This document shows, one piece after another, positions 5,853-12,661 of a DNA stretch of 20,756 nucleotides (the first letter of the stretch is position 1; each line of letters opens with the position of its first letter). Both the position numbers and the translations under genes were made by a program. Origin of the DNA: an uncultured Campylobacter sp. (lineage in GTDB: Bacteria > Campylobacterota > Campylobacteria > Campylobacterales > Campylobacteraceae); NCBI GenBank assembly GCA_947090385.1, contig CAMUNZ010000017.1, positions 1 through 20,756 of the forward strand, read 5' to 3'. Under the pieces are notes generated by a model. It was not told the DNA's origin. It made no database searches and saw only the letters and a program-made list of their open reading frames with translations.

Positions 5853-7133
5853 CTAAGCTTTGTTTACTTTCAAAGCTGCTTTATAAAATATATCAACTCC
5901 AACTTCTAAAGCTTTTTCATCAAAATCAAATCCGCAGTTGTGATGTCCAGCGCTTAATTTTGTTCCAATCATTAAATAACCGCTTTTTCCGCCTTGACTT
6001 TGAACTTTACTCATAAGATGAGCGAAATCTTCACAAGCACCAAAATCTAGTTTTTTTATGATTTTATCATTATCGATTAATTCGCTTTCTTTTGCGCACT
6101 CTTCATAAATTTCGCCCACTTCATCACTACTATCGCCACCAGCTGTTCCACCTGTAAGTTTTACTTCGTATTCTACACCGTGCGCTATGCTTACGCCTTT
6201 TACAATTTCCATAGCTTTTTCATACATAAATTCGTTTAATTGCGTAGTTTCGCCACGAGTTTCACAAGCTAAAAATCCATTTGGAGCGATTACATTTCTT
6301 CCTTCTCCAGCGATTAATTTACCGACATTTATCCTAGTTACTCCATTTGCATTTCTTGTGATAGCGTGCATTAAAAGAGCTGCGTTTGCCGCCGCTAAAA
6401 GTGCATTTGCTCCATCTTGTGGTGCTCCAGCTGCATGTGCAGAAATTCCTTTAAAATATACATCAAATTTGCTTGTTGCTAAAAATTTATTTGTTTGACA
6501 AATAAGCATTCTATTTTCTTTTGCTTGAAATCCTATATGTCCCCCAAAAAGATAATCCACTCCATCTACAACTCCTGCTTTTTCCATGCCAACAGCGCCC
6601 CTTGTTCCTTCTTCTGCTGTTTGAAAAATGAAGCGGAATTTTCCATTAAATTTACCTAAATTTTGGATGATTTTTTCGGCTAAAGCAAGTCCTATCGTGA
6701 TATGCCCGTCATGTCCGCAAGCGTGCATACAAAAATCAACATCACCTCTGAAATTTTCTTTAACCGGGCGATGATTTTCATCTTTTCTTTCACAAACATC
6801 AACAGAATCTATATCAAATCTAAAAGCTGTAAATTTACCTTTTCTTCCAGTATCTATATCTGCAACTACACCAGTTTGCGCAAATTCAATCATAGGTGAT
6901 AAAAATTTTTGCTCTTCTTGTGTAAGTAAAGTTTTAGCTCTTTTTATGGCTTCTTCTTTTTCTTTGTCGCTTCCAACGCCTTGCATATAGTTTTTATCGA
7001 CAATTTTATCGCCAAGTGAAATTTCAAAACCTAAATTTTGCATAAAACTCGCTATTTTGCAACTTGTAAAAAATGTAAACCAACCACTTTCTGGATGAGA
7101 GTGGAAATACCTTCTAGTTTTTACTAAGTCCAT
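5853..7133 (-). CDS. M20-family amidohydrolase, AbgA-like
   Basis: A 426-residue metal-dependent amidohydrolase of the M20D group, close in layout to AbgA, the p-aminobenzoyl-glutamate hydrolase subunit. It opens with the family pattern RRYFHSHPESGWFTFFTS (7-24). The metal site is visible as MHACGHDGH (Cys139, His141, His144), Glu174-Glu175 in TAEEGTRGA, His199 in FGGHIG, and the C-terminal GHHNCGFDFDE. His233 in SAHAAG lies in the dimerisation/lid domain. An insertion around residues 45-85 between the first strand and the metal site is also found in AbgA-type proteins. It is the last gene of a three-gene unit: the start is 3 bases after the preceding stop, with a GAGGAG site inside that gene. 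The true substrate is unknown and could be an N-acyl or aminoacyl conjugate; no AbgB-like partner is adjacent. Confidence 0.85.
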   Translation of the reverse strand: MDLVKTRRYFHSHPESGWFTFFTSCKIASFMQNLGFEISLGDKIVDKNYMQGVGSDKEKEEAIKRAKTLLTQEEQKFLSPMIEFAQTGVVADIDTGRKGKFTAFRFDIDSVDVCERKDENHRPVKENFRGDVDFCMHACGHDGHITIGLALAEKIIQNLGKFNGKFRFIFQTAEEGTRGAVGMEKAGVVDGVDYLFGGHIGFQAKENRMLICQTNKFLATSKFDVYFKGISAHAAGAPQDGANALLAAANAALLMHAITRNANGVTRINVGKLIAGEGRNVIAPNGFLACETRGETTQLNEFMYEKAMEIVKGVSIAHGVEYEVKLTGGTAGGDSSDEVGEIYEECAKESELIDNDKIIKKLDFGACEDFAHLMSKVQSQGGKSGYLMIGTKLSAGHHNCGFDFDEKALEVGVDIFYKAALKVNKA

Positions 7134-7136
7134 GCT

Positions 7137-8378
7137 TTACTCCTCATTTGCTAATTTGATTAGCATTTCGCATAAAACTTCACAGCCTTTTATGGCATCG
7201 TCAAAGTTGATACTTTCAAGGATATTATGTGAAATTCCATCTTTACAAGGTATAAAAATCATACCAACTTTTTTTGCGATGCTATTCATATGCATAGCAT
7301 CGTGTCCGGCACCACTTGGTAACATAATACAATTTATATTCTTATTTGTAGCTGTATCGAAAATCATTGAGTTGATACTTAAATCTAAAATTACAGGCAT
7401 ATCTTTTGCTAAATTTTTTATTTCAAATTTTACATCGCGATGTTCGCAAATTTTTTCAATCTCTTTTAATATCAAATCGTTTGCCCTATTTAGGCTATTT
7501 TTTGTTATATCTCTTATATCTATGCCTAAAATGCATTCGCCAGGAATTACGTTTAAAACTCCAGGGATTGTTTTTATATATCCAGTCGTCGCGACGCTTG
7601 TTTTTTCTAATTCAAATTTAGCTATTCTTTCTACAGCTAAAACGATTTCGCTTGCCACGCAAAGTGCGTCTTTTCGCATATTCATAGGTGTTGCACCACT
7701 ATGATCTGCACGACCAAAAATTTTAACTTCATATCTAATCGGCGCCGCAATTGCGCTAACTGCACCAAGAGTTGCTTTTTGATTTTGCAAAACTGGACCT
7801 TGTTCGATATGAAGTTCGATATAAGAGTGATAAAAATCATTAGGTTTTATGGCATTTTGCAAATTTTCTACATCAAATCCGCATTTTTTTGCTGCATCAA
7901 AAACGCTTATTTTGTCATCATCTTTTAAATCTTTTAAATTTTGTTTGTTTAATTTGCCAGAAATTACTTTACTTCCTAAAGTTGCCATTTTAAATCTGCT
8001 ACTTTCTTCACAGGAAAATACTATAAGTTCAAGAGATCTTTTAAAATTTACGCCATTTTCTTTTATACTTCTTATAGCTTCAAGTCCGCACATTACGCCT
8101 AAAGTTCCGTCATAAATTCCACCATTTGGCACGCTATCTATGTGGCTTCCTACGCTTACGGCTGGCAAATTTGGATTTTTTCCGTCAATTCTTGCGAAGA
8201 TGTTTCCGATTTCATCTATTTTAATTTTAAATCCAAAATCTTTTAAAATTTTTAGCAAAAATTCTCTAGCTTCTAAATCCTCTTTTGAAAAAGCTAATCT
8301 TGTTATGCCACCATTTTTTAAAGCACCGAATTTTGAAATTTCAGAAAAATCTTTTTTCAATCTTTTTTCGTTTATCAT
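7137..8378 (-). CDS. M20-family amidase: allantoate amidohydrolase / N-carbamoyl-amino-acid hydrolase type
   Basis: A 413-residue zinc- or manganese-dependent amidase of the AmaB/AllC/UAH group (M20C-like), which cleaves carbamoyl or ureido groups and releases ammonia. The metal ligands expected in the family are all present: His79 in GSHIDSV, Asp90 in GGIYDG, Glu125 in SCEESSRF, His190 in ELHIEQGPVL, and the late His in KDGISHN. Substrate-side motifs RADHSGATPM and PSGAGHDAMHM are also conserved. These motifs place it with carbamoylases and allantoate hydrolases rather than general peptidases, but do not tell which. No allantoinase, hydantoinase or ureidoglycolate gene is next door. An AGGAG site overlaps the stop of the upstream TauE gene, indicating translational coupling. 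The permease and the following AbgA-like amidohydrolase suggest scavenging of modified amino acids for nitrogen. Confidence 0.87.
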   Translation of the reverse strand: MINEKRLKKDFSEISKFGALKNGGITRLAFSKEDLEAREFLLKILKDFGFKIKIDEIGNIFARIDGKNPNLPAVSVGSHIDSVPNGGIYDGTLGVMCGLEAIRSIKENGVNFKRSLELIVFSCEESSRFKMATLGSKVISGKLNKQNLKDLKDDDKISVFDAAKKCGFDVENLQNAIKPNDFYHSYIELHIEQGPVLQNQKATLGAVSAIAAPIRYEVKIFGRADHSGATPMNMRKDALCVASEIVLAVERIAKFELEKTSVATTGYIKTIPGVLNVIPGECILGIDIRDITKNSLNRANDLILKEIEKICEHRDVKFEIKNLAKDMPVILDLSINSMIFDTATNKNINCIMLPSGAGHDAMHMNSIAKKVGMIFIPCKDGISHNILESINFDDAIKGCEVLCEMLIKLANEE

Positions 8379-8388
8379 TTTTAAACTC

Positions 8389-9129
8389 CTAGTCTAAAAT
8401 TATTTTTTTAAGTGTAATTGCAAAAAGTATTACGCATAGACAAATGAGCGCGATTTTTTGCTTTTTTCTGTCTATCGACTTTGCAAGTTTTACGCCAAAA
8501 CTTACGCCAAAAAGCGATCCGATACCAATCAAAATTCCAAGCTCGTAATTTACAAATCCTTTCATCGAAAGGCTTATAAAACCAGAAATTGAACTAAAAA
8601 TTACAAAAAAAAGCCCAGTGCTTACGGCTTTTTTGATATCATAATTTAAAAATCCTATCAAAATCGGCATTATCAAAATCGAACCGCCAATCCCAACACT
8701 TATCGCAAAAGCCCCAGTAAAAACACCTAAAATAAATAAAATAATTTTACTATCGTTTGTTTTGCCTTTTGGAGTTGGCTCGCTTAAAAAAAGTTTTATT
8801 ATGTTAAAAATTTGCAAAAATCCAAGCATAAAAAGTAGAGTTTTCGAACTTAAAGTTTCAACGATAATCCCGCTAAAACTAGCACCAACAAGCCCACCAA
8901 AACCAAGAATAAACGCTGTTTTTGGATCAAACATTTTGTTTTTAAAATTTATATACGAACCATAAACCGAACTAAAAACCATTTGTATAATTGAAATTCC
9001 AATAGCAAATTTTATATCAAAACCAAAAAGCATCATAACAGGAACAACGACACCGCCGCCGCCAATGCCAAAAAATCCGCTTAAAAATCCAACACCGGCA
9101 CCAAAAATGCAAAATAGTAAATCTTCCAA
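8389..9129 (-). CDS. TauE/SafE-family (YfcA-like) membrane transporter
   Basis: An integral inner-membrane protein of about 246 residues with seven or eight predicted hydrophobic helices. The N-terminal signature GFLSGFFGIGGGGVVVPVMM and its internal repeat GAFAISVGIGGSILIMPILIGF define the TauE/SafE fold (two homologous halves, each with an SG-x-x-G-IGGG-type turn). Members move sulfonates, sulfite or other small organic anions. The frame stays open to an ATG at 9225, but that start overlaps ribD and has no ribosome binding site; an ATG at 9177 also lacks one. The TTG at 9129 has AGAAGGA 5 bases upstream and begins right before the first helix, so I prefer it. It is first in a unit with two amidohydrolases, which hints at an organic nitrogen compound as cargo. 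Confidence 0.8.
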   Translation of the reverse strand: MEDLLFCIFGAGVGFLSGFFGIGGGGVVVPVMMLFGFDIKFAIGISIIQMVFSSVYGSYINFKNKMFDPKTAFILGFGGLVGASFSGIIVETLSSKTLLFMLGFLQIFNIIKLFLSEPTPKGKTNDSKIILFILGVFTGAFAISVGIGGSILIMPILIGFLNYDIKKAVSTGLFFVIFSSISGFISLSMKGFVNYELGILIGIGSLFGVSFGVKLAKSIDRKKQKIALICLCVILFAITLKKIILD

Positions 9130-9134
9130 AAATT

Positions 9135-9141
9135 TCCTTCT
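9135..9141 (-). promoter_or_regulatory. Ribosome binding site deciding the TauE start
   Basis: On the minus strand this reads AGAAGGA, 5 bases before a TTG codon at 9129. It is the only good Shine-Dalgarno sequence near any in-frame start of this gene, and it leaves a 90-base gap to ribD that can hold promoters for both directions. Confidence 0.6.
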
Positions 9142-9219
9142 GAATAAAATTTTGGTAATTTTATTTAAAATTTGCATAAAATCTATTAAAATTAAGCAAA
9201 ATTTCAAAAAAGGTAAAAA

Positions 9220-10215
9220 ATGCAAATTTTAGACGATGAATTTTACATGAATTTAGCCATAAAAAAAGCGTGGGAATTTCAAATTTTAACCTATCCAAAT
9301 CCTGCTGTTGGCTGCGTGATTTTAGGTAAAAATGGCGAAATTTTAAACATTGCAGCACATGAAAAATTTGGAAGTTTTCATGCAGAATTTAATGCGATTT
9401 TAAATGTTTTAAAAATTTTAAAACCTGATTTAAATTTTCCAAAAACTACACAAGAAATTTATGATTTTATACTAAAAAATCATGATGATATTTTTAAAAA
9501 TGCGACGATTTTTGTCACGTTGGAACCTTGCAATCATTTCGGCAAAACGCCACCTTGCTCGAATTTGATAGCAAAACTTGGATTTAGAAGAGTTGTTGTT
9601 GGGATAAGAGATTTAAACAAAATCGCAAGTGGCGGAATCGAACTTTTAAAATCAAATAAAATCGAGATAAAAGTCGGAGTTTGCGAAGAAAAATGCAAAG
9701 AATTGATTGAGCCTTTTTTAAAATGGCAAAGCGGAAATTTTAGTTTTTTTAAGATTGCGATTTCGCAAAATGGAGTTATAAATGGAAAAATTAGTGGTGA
9801 AAATTTGCAAATCTTAAATCATAAAATTAGATCAAAAATTGATCTTTTAGTAGTTGGTGGAAATACTGTAAGAACCGATCGTCCGATTTTGGATGCAAGA
9901 AAAATTTCTGGTAAAAATCCAGATGTTTTTATATATTCAAATTCGCAAAATTTTGATAAAACAATCCCACTTTTTAATGTAAAAGATCGTGATGTTAAAA
10001 TTTCTAAAAATATAAATGAAATTTGTCAAAAAAGGCTTGTTATGATAGAAGGTGGGGAAAATTTTATCAAAAATTTACCAAAATTTGTTGCTCATTTTTT
10101 GATTTTTTATTCAAATGATTTTTTAAATGGTGAAAATTTAAAACTAAATTTGAATTTAAAACTACTATTTTTAGGACAAAAAGGCGAAGAATTTTACGGC
10201 TGGTATAAAAAATAA
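9220..10215 (+). CDS. ribD: Bifunctional riboflavin biosynthesis protein RibD
   Basis: A 331-residue cytoplasmic enzyme: the N-terminal half is the pyrimidine deaminase and the C-terminal half the NADPH-dependent reductase acting early in riboflavin synthesis. The deaminase zinc site is seen as FHAEFNAI (His54-Ala55-Glu56) and EPCNHFGKTPPC (Cys104 and the final Cys). TYPNPAVGCVI near the start is the substrate loop. About 25 extra residues lie between the HAE and PC motifs (49 residues from His54 to Pro103, against about 23 in the E. coli enzyme as I recall it); I believe this is usual in Campylobacter. The reductase part shows FFKIAISQNGVINGKI, VVGGNTVRTDRPILDAR and MIEGGENFI. The C-terminus is slightly short. 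The ATG has an AAAGG site. It diverges from the TauE gene and is not near other rib genes. Confidence 0.93.
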   Translation: MQILDDEFYMNLAIKKAWEFQILTYPNPAVGCVILGKNGEILNIAAHEKFGSFHAEFNAILNVLKILKPDLNFPKTTQEIYDFILKNHDDIFKNATIFVTLEPCNHFGKTPPCSNLIAKLGFRRVVVGIRDLNKIASGGIELLKSNKIEIKVGVCEEKCKELIEPFLKWQSGNFSFFKIAISQNGVINGKISGENLQILNHKIRSKIDLLVVGGNTVRTDRPILDARKISGKNPDVFIYSNSQNFDKTIPLFNVKDRDVKISKNINEICQKRLVMIEGGENFIKNLPKFVAHFLIFYSNDFLNGENLKLNLNLKLLFLGQKGEEFYGWYKK

Positions 10216-10248
10216 AAAATTTTTATTAAAATATCACACTATTTATGT

Positions 10249-10254
10249 TACAAT
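10249..10254 (+). promoter_or_regulatory. Putative extended -10 box of the solute-binding protein
   Basis: TACAAT preceded by TGT, making a TGn-type extended -10, in the 69-base gap after ribD. Transcription would start about 24 bases before the ATG, with AAAGGA at 10272-10277 as ribosome binding site. Confidence 0.5.
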
Positions 10255-10284
10255 TACAGCCATTTTTAAGTAAAGGATCTCCAT

Positions 10285-11094
10285 ATGAAAAAATATTTTA
10301 TGTTGGCTTTTTTATTTGCGATGGGCTGTGTATGGGCAAACAATTTAAATGAAATTCGAACTCAAAAAGTCGTAAGAGTTGGCGTTTATGAATCAGAACC
10401 GCCGTTTAGTAAAAAAACTGATAGTGGTTTTGAAGGTTTTGAAGTAGAATTAGCGAAAAAAATTTCTGAAGCTATTTTGGGCTCTAGTGACGGTAAAATA
10501 GAATTTGTAGGCATGACAAATGAACAACGTTTCCCAGCTTTGCAAGAAAATAGAGTTGATTTTGTGGTTGCAGCTGTGAGTATGACAAAAGAAAGAGAAG
10601 GACTTGCTGATTTTTCAATGCCTTATTTTTCTGTAAGTTTAGGACTTTTAACAAAAAAAGATTCTCCAATACAAAAAATTTCCGATTTAGCTTCATATAA
10701 AATAGGCGCAATTGCAAAAACTACTGGCGAGGCTTTTTTAAAAGAAAAAAATGCAAATTTTATGTATTGCAACGATTCTGTTGATTGCTATAAAAAAGTT
10801 AAAAAAGGCGAGCTTGATGGATATATAAATAATAACCTTTTTGTTATGGCTTATCCTATTTTGGACACTTCTATGTCTGTGAAATTAAAAAATCTTGGTG
10901 GAGCGGTTTTTCTAGCTATCGCTGTGCAAAAAGGAAATACTGAATTGTTAGATTTTATAAATGATCAGCTTATTTTATTAAACAAAAATGGATTTTTCAG
11001 AAAAGCTTATGAAAATACTTTTGTGCCGTTTTATAAAGGAACTGTAGATAAAAAGTATTTTTTATTAGAAGATTTATATAGTAGTCTTTTGTAA
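10285..11094 (+). CDS. Family 3 periplasmic amino-acid-binding protein
   Basis: A 269-residue solute-binding protein of the ABC amino acid type (SBP_bac_3), similar in build to the Campylobacter PEB1/CjaA group. Residues 1-18 (MKKYFMLAFLFAMGCVWA) are a Sec signal. A Cys at position 15 makes a lipoprotein conceivable, but the box is poor. The mature part starts VVRVGVYESEPPFS, followed by GFEGFEVELAKKI, the loop RFPALQENRVDFVVAAVSMTKERE and the segment DFSMPYFSVSLGLL. These are the two half-domains lining the ligand site, with the ligand-binding Arg probably in MTKERE or nearby. Two cysteines (YCNDSVDC) are close together and might form a disulfide. No permease or ATPase gene is adjacent, so it either serves a transporter elsewhere or has its own role. 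Two tRNA genes on the other strand follow. Confidence 0.88.
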   Translation: MKKYFMLAFLFAMGCVWANNLNEIRTQKVVRVGVYESEPPFSKKTDSGFEGFEVELAKKISEAILGSSDGKIEFVGMTNEQRFPALQENRVDFVVAAVSMTKEREGLADFSMPYFSVSLGLLTKKDSPIQKISDLASYKIGAIAKTTGEAFLKEKNANFMYCNDSVDCYKKVKKGELDGYINNNLFVMAYPILDTSMSVKLKNLGGAVFLAIAVQKGNTELLDFINDQLILLNKNGFFRKAYENTFVPFYKGTVDKKYFLLEDLYSSLL

Positions 11095-11113
11095 AATTTT
11101 TAGCTAAAAATAA

Positions 11114-11189
11114 TGGTGGTCCCGATTGGACTCGAACCAACGACTTCCACCATGTCAAGGTGACACTCTACCAACTGAGTTACGGGGCC
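11114..11189 (-). tRNA. trnV: tRNA-Val (anticodon GAC)
   Basis: The minus strand folds as a full tRNA with encoded CCA. The anticodon arm TCACC-TTGACAT-GGTGG has anticodon GAC, reading GTC/GTT valine codons. The T arm is GTTGG-TTCGAGT-CCAAT. The acceptor arms are GGCCCCG and CGGGACC, which pair except at position 3, where C faces A70. The rest of the fold is normal, with an A10-T25 pair in the D stem. It is downstream of tRNA-Met in the same direction, 26 bases apart, so the two are probably processed from one transcript. Confidence 0.92.
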
Positions 11190-11215
11190 GATTTTTATGT
11201 TTTAATTTGTTTGGA

Positions 11216-11292
11216 TGGTGGGTTCACCAGGATTCGAACCTGGGACCATCCGGTTATGAGCCGGATGCTCTAACCAACTGAGCTATGAACCC
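11216..11292 (-). tRNA. trnM: tRNA with anticodon CAT (elongator Met likely)
   Basis: A complete 77-base cloverleaf with CCA encoded. Acceptor GGGTTCA pairs perfectly with TGAACCC. The anticodon arm is TCCGG-CTCATAA-CCGGA with CAT at 34-36. The T arm is CCAGG-TTCGAAT-CCTGG. The perfect first acceptor pair (G1-C72) excludes initiator tRNA. CAT could also be the lysidine-modified tRNA-Ile2; I favour elongator methionine from the acceptor and D-arm sequence, with modest certainty on that point. Confidence 0.88.
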
Positions 11293-11306
11293 AAAAAAGA
11301 ATGCAT

Positions 11307-11312
11307 ATTATA
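11307..11312 (-). promoter_or_regulatory. Putative -10 box of the tRNA pair
   Basis: On the minus strand this reads TATAAT, 14 bases upstream of the first tRNA base (11292), in a run of alternating TA. It is the likely promoter of the Met-Val tRNA transcript. Confidence 0.6.
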
Positions 11313-11343
11313 TATATATTTAGCTTTAAAAAAGTTTAAAAAT

Positions 11344-11378
11344 AAAAATTTCTTGCATATTTTATGCAAGAAATTTTT
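11344..11378 (-). terminator. Terminator of the DAHP synthase / polyamine gene unit
   Basis: A 16-bp perfect inverted repeat (11344-11359 with 11363-11378, TTT loop on the plus strand) with a TTGCATA/TATGCAA core. On the minus strand it is followed by a T-rich run. It lies 18 bases after the stop of the gene ending at 11397 and just upstream of the tRNA promoter, so it insulates the two units. Confidence 0.8.
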
Positions 11379-11396
11379 TTAAACTTCATATCTTTC

Positions 11397-12632
11397 TCAT
11401 GGTTTCATCTCAATGATTTTACAAGGAAGCCCTTGCGTCATAAGCTCGTCCATAAAAGGCTTTGCGTCAAATTCTTCCATATTAAACACGCCTTTACCAC
11501 TCCATTTTCCAAGTGCTATCATCTTAGCCCCAATCATCGCTGGAACGCCCGTTGTGTAGCTTACTGCTTGTGCGCCAGTTTCGGCGTAGCATTTTTCGTG
11601 GTCGCAGACATTATAGATGTAAATTTGCTTTTCTTTGCCGTCTTTTAGCCCACGAATTACGCAGCCTATGTTTGTTTTACCTTTTGTTCTTTCGCCTAAA
11701 CTTGCTGGGTCTGGCAAAAGTGTCTTTAAAAACTGAATCGGCACGATTTTCACGCCGTCATGTTCTACTTCATCAATTCTTAGCATTCCGACATTTTGCA
11801 AACATTTCATATGTGTTAAATAACTCTCTCCAAATGTCATAAAAAAGCGGATTTGTTTAAGTCCTTTGATATTTTTGCTAAGGCTTTCAAGCTCTTCGTG
11901 ATAAAGTAAATAGCTATCTTTTACGCCAACTTCTGGATAGTCCCATTTAAAGCTTATTTCCATCGGTTTTGTCTCGACCCACTCGGCATTTTCCCAGTTT
12001 GTTACTTTTTGATTAGTTGAGGTCTCGCTTTTTTTCCAGTATCTTCCGTTTGCTGAGACTTCTCTTAAATTTATCTCAGGGTTGAAATTTGTCGCAAACG
12101 CATATCCGTGATCTCCTGCGTTACAATCCAAAATGTCGATGTAGTGAATCTCATCAAATAAATATTGCTGTGCATACGCACAAAAAACATTTGTAACACC
12201 TGGGTCAAATCCGCTTCCAAGAAGCCCTAAAATCCCAGCTTCTTTAAACGCCGCGTCTTTTTGCCACTGAAATTTATATTCAAATTTTGCAGTATCAGGG
12301 TGTTCGTAATTTGCAGTATCAATGTAGGTAATTTTAGCCTTTACGCACGCATCCATCAAACTTAAATCCTGATAAGGAAGTGCTACATTTAGTAAAATCT
12401 CAGCCCCAGTTTTTTTTATCAAATTTACAACCGCATCTGTATCATCAGCGTCGATTTCATCTGTAAAAATTTCAACGCCTAAGCGTTCTTTTATAAAACT
12501 TGCTATTTTGTCGCATTTACTTTTTGTTCTACTTGCAAGAGTGATTTTTGTAAAAACATCGTGGTTTTTTGCCGCTTTAAAAGTTGCAACTTGACTTACG
12601 CCACCAGCTCCGATAATCAATAAATTTGCCAT
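11397..12632 (-). CDS. Carboxynorspermidine/carboxyspermidine dehydrogenase (saccharopine dehydrogenase family)
   Basis: A 411-residue NAD(P)H enzyme. The N-terminus is a Rossmann fold with GAGGVSQVA (residues 8-16); the middle holds NVALPYQDLSLMDAC, IDTANYEHPD and GLLGSGFDPGVTNVF. These are characteristic of the saccharopine-dehydrogenase-like enzyme that condenses putrescine or diaminopropane with aspartate semialdehyde in the alternative spermidine route known from Vibrio and Campylobacter. The later AETGAQAVSYTTGVPAMIGAKMI block also fits. The companion decarboxylase (nspC type) is not adjacent. It starts 29 bases after the DAHP synthase stop with an AAAGGAT ribosome binding site, so it probably shares that transcript. 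Its DNA is clearly richer in GC than the genes on both sides. A lysine-pathway saccharopine dehydrogenase is less likely, since bacteria of this group make lysine by the diaminopimelate route. Confidence 0.85.
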   Translation of the reverse strand: MANLLIIGAGGVSQVATFKAAKNHDVFTKITLASRTKSKCDKIASFIKERLGVEIFTDEIDADDTDAVVNLIKKTGAEILLNVALPYQDLSLMDACVKAKITYIDTANYEHPDTAKFEYKFQWQKDAAFKEAGILGLLGSGFDPGVTNVFCAYAQQYLFDEIHYIDILDCNAGDHGYAFATNFNPEINLREVSANGRYWKKSETSTNQKVTNWENAEWVETKPMEISFKWDYPEVGVKDSYLLYHEELESLSKNIKGLKQIRFFMTFGESYLTHMKCLQNVGMLRIDEVEHDGVKIVPIQFLKTLLPDPASLGERTKGKTNIGCVIRGLKDGKEKQIYIYNVCDHEKCYAETGAQAVSYTTGVPAMIGAKMIALGKWSGKGVFNMEEFDAKPFMDELMTQGLPCKIIEMKP

Positions 12633-12661
12633 TTTTATCCTTTAAAATTATTTTTATTAGC

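Noticed and set aside
4400..10237. The 12-mer TTAAAATATCAC occurs at 4400-4411 and again at 10226-10237, both near putative promoters.
   Set aside because: In sequence this AT-rich, sharing a 12-mer of mostly A and T between two places in 20 kb is not surprising, and the flanks do not match. I do not treat it as an operator.
11097..11110. TTTTTAGCTAAAAA just after the solute-binding protein, considered as a terminator.
   Set aside because: It is a short AT palindrome with no loop and no following T-run, too weak to call.
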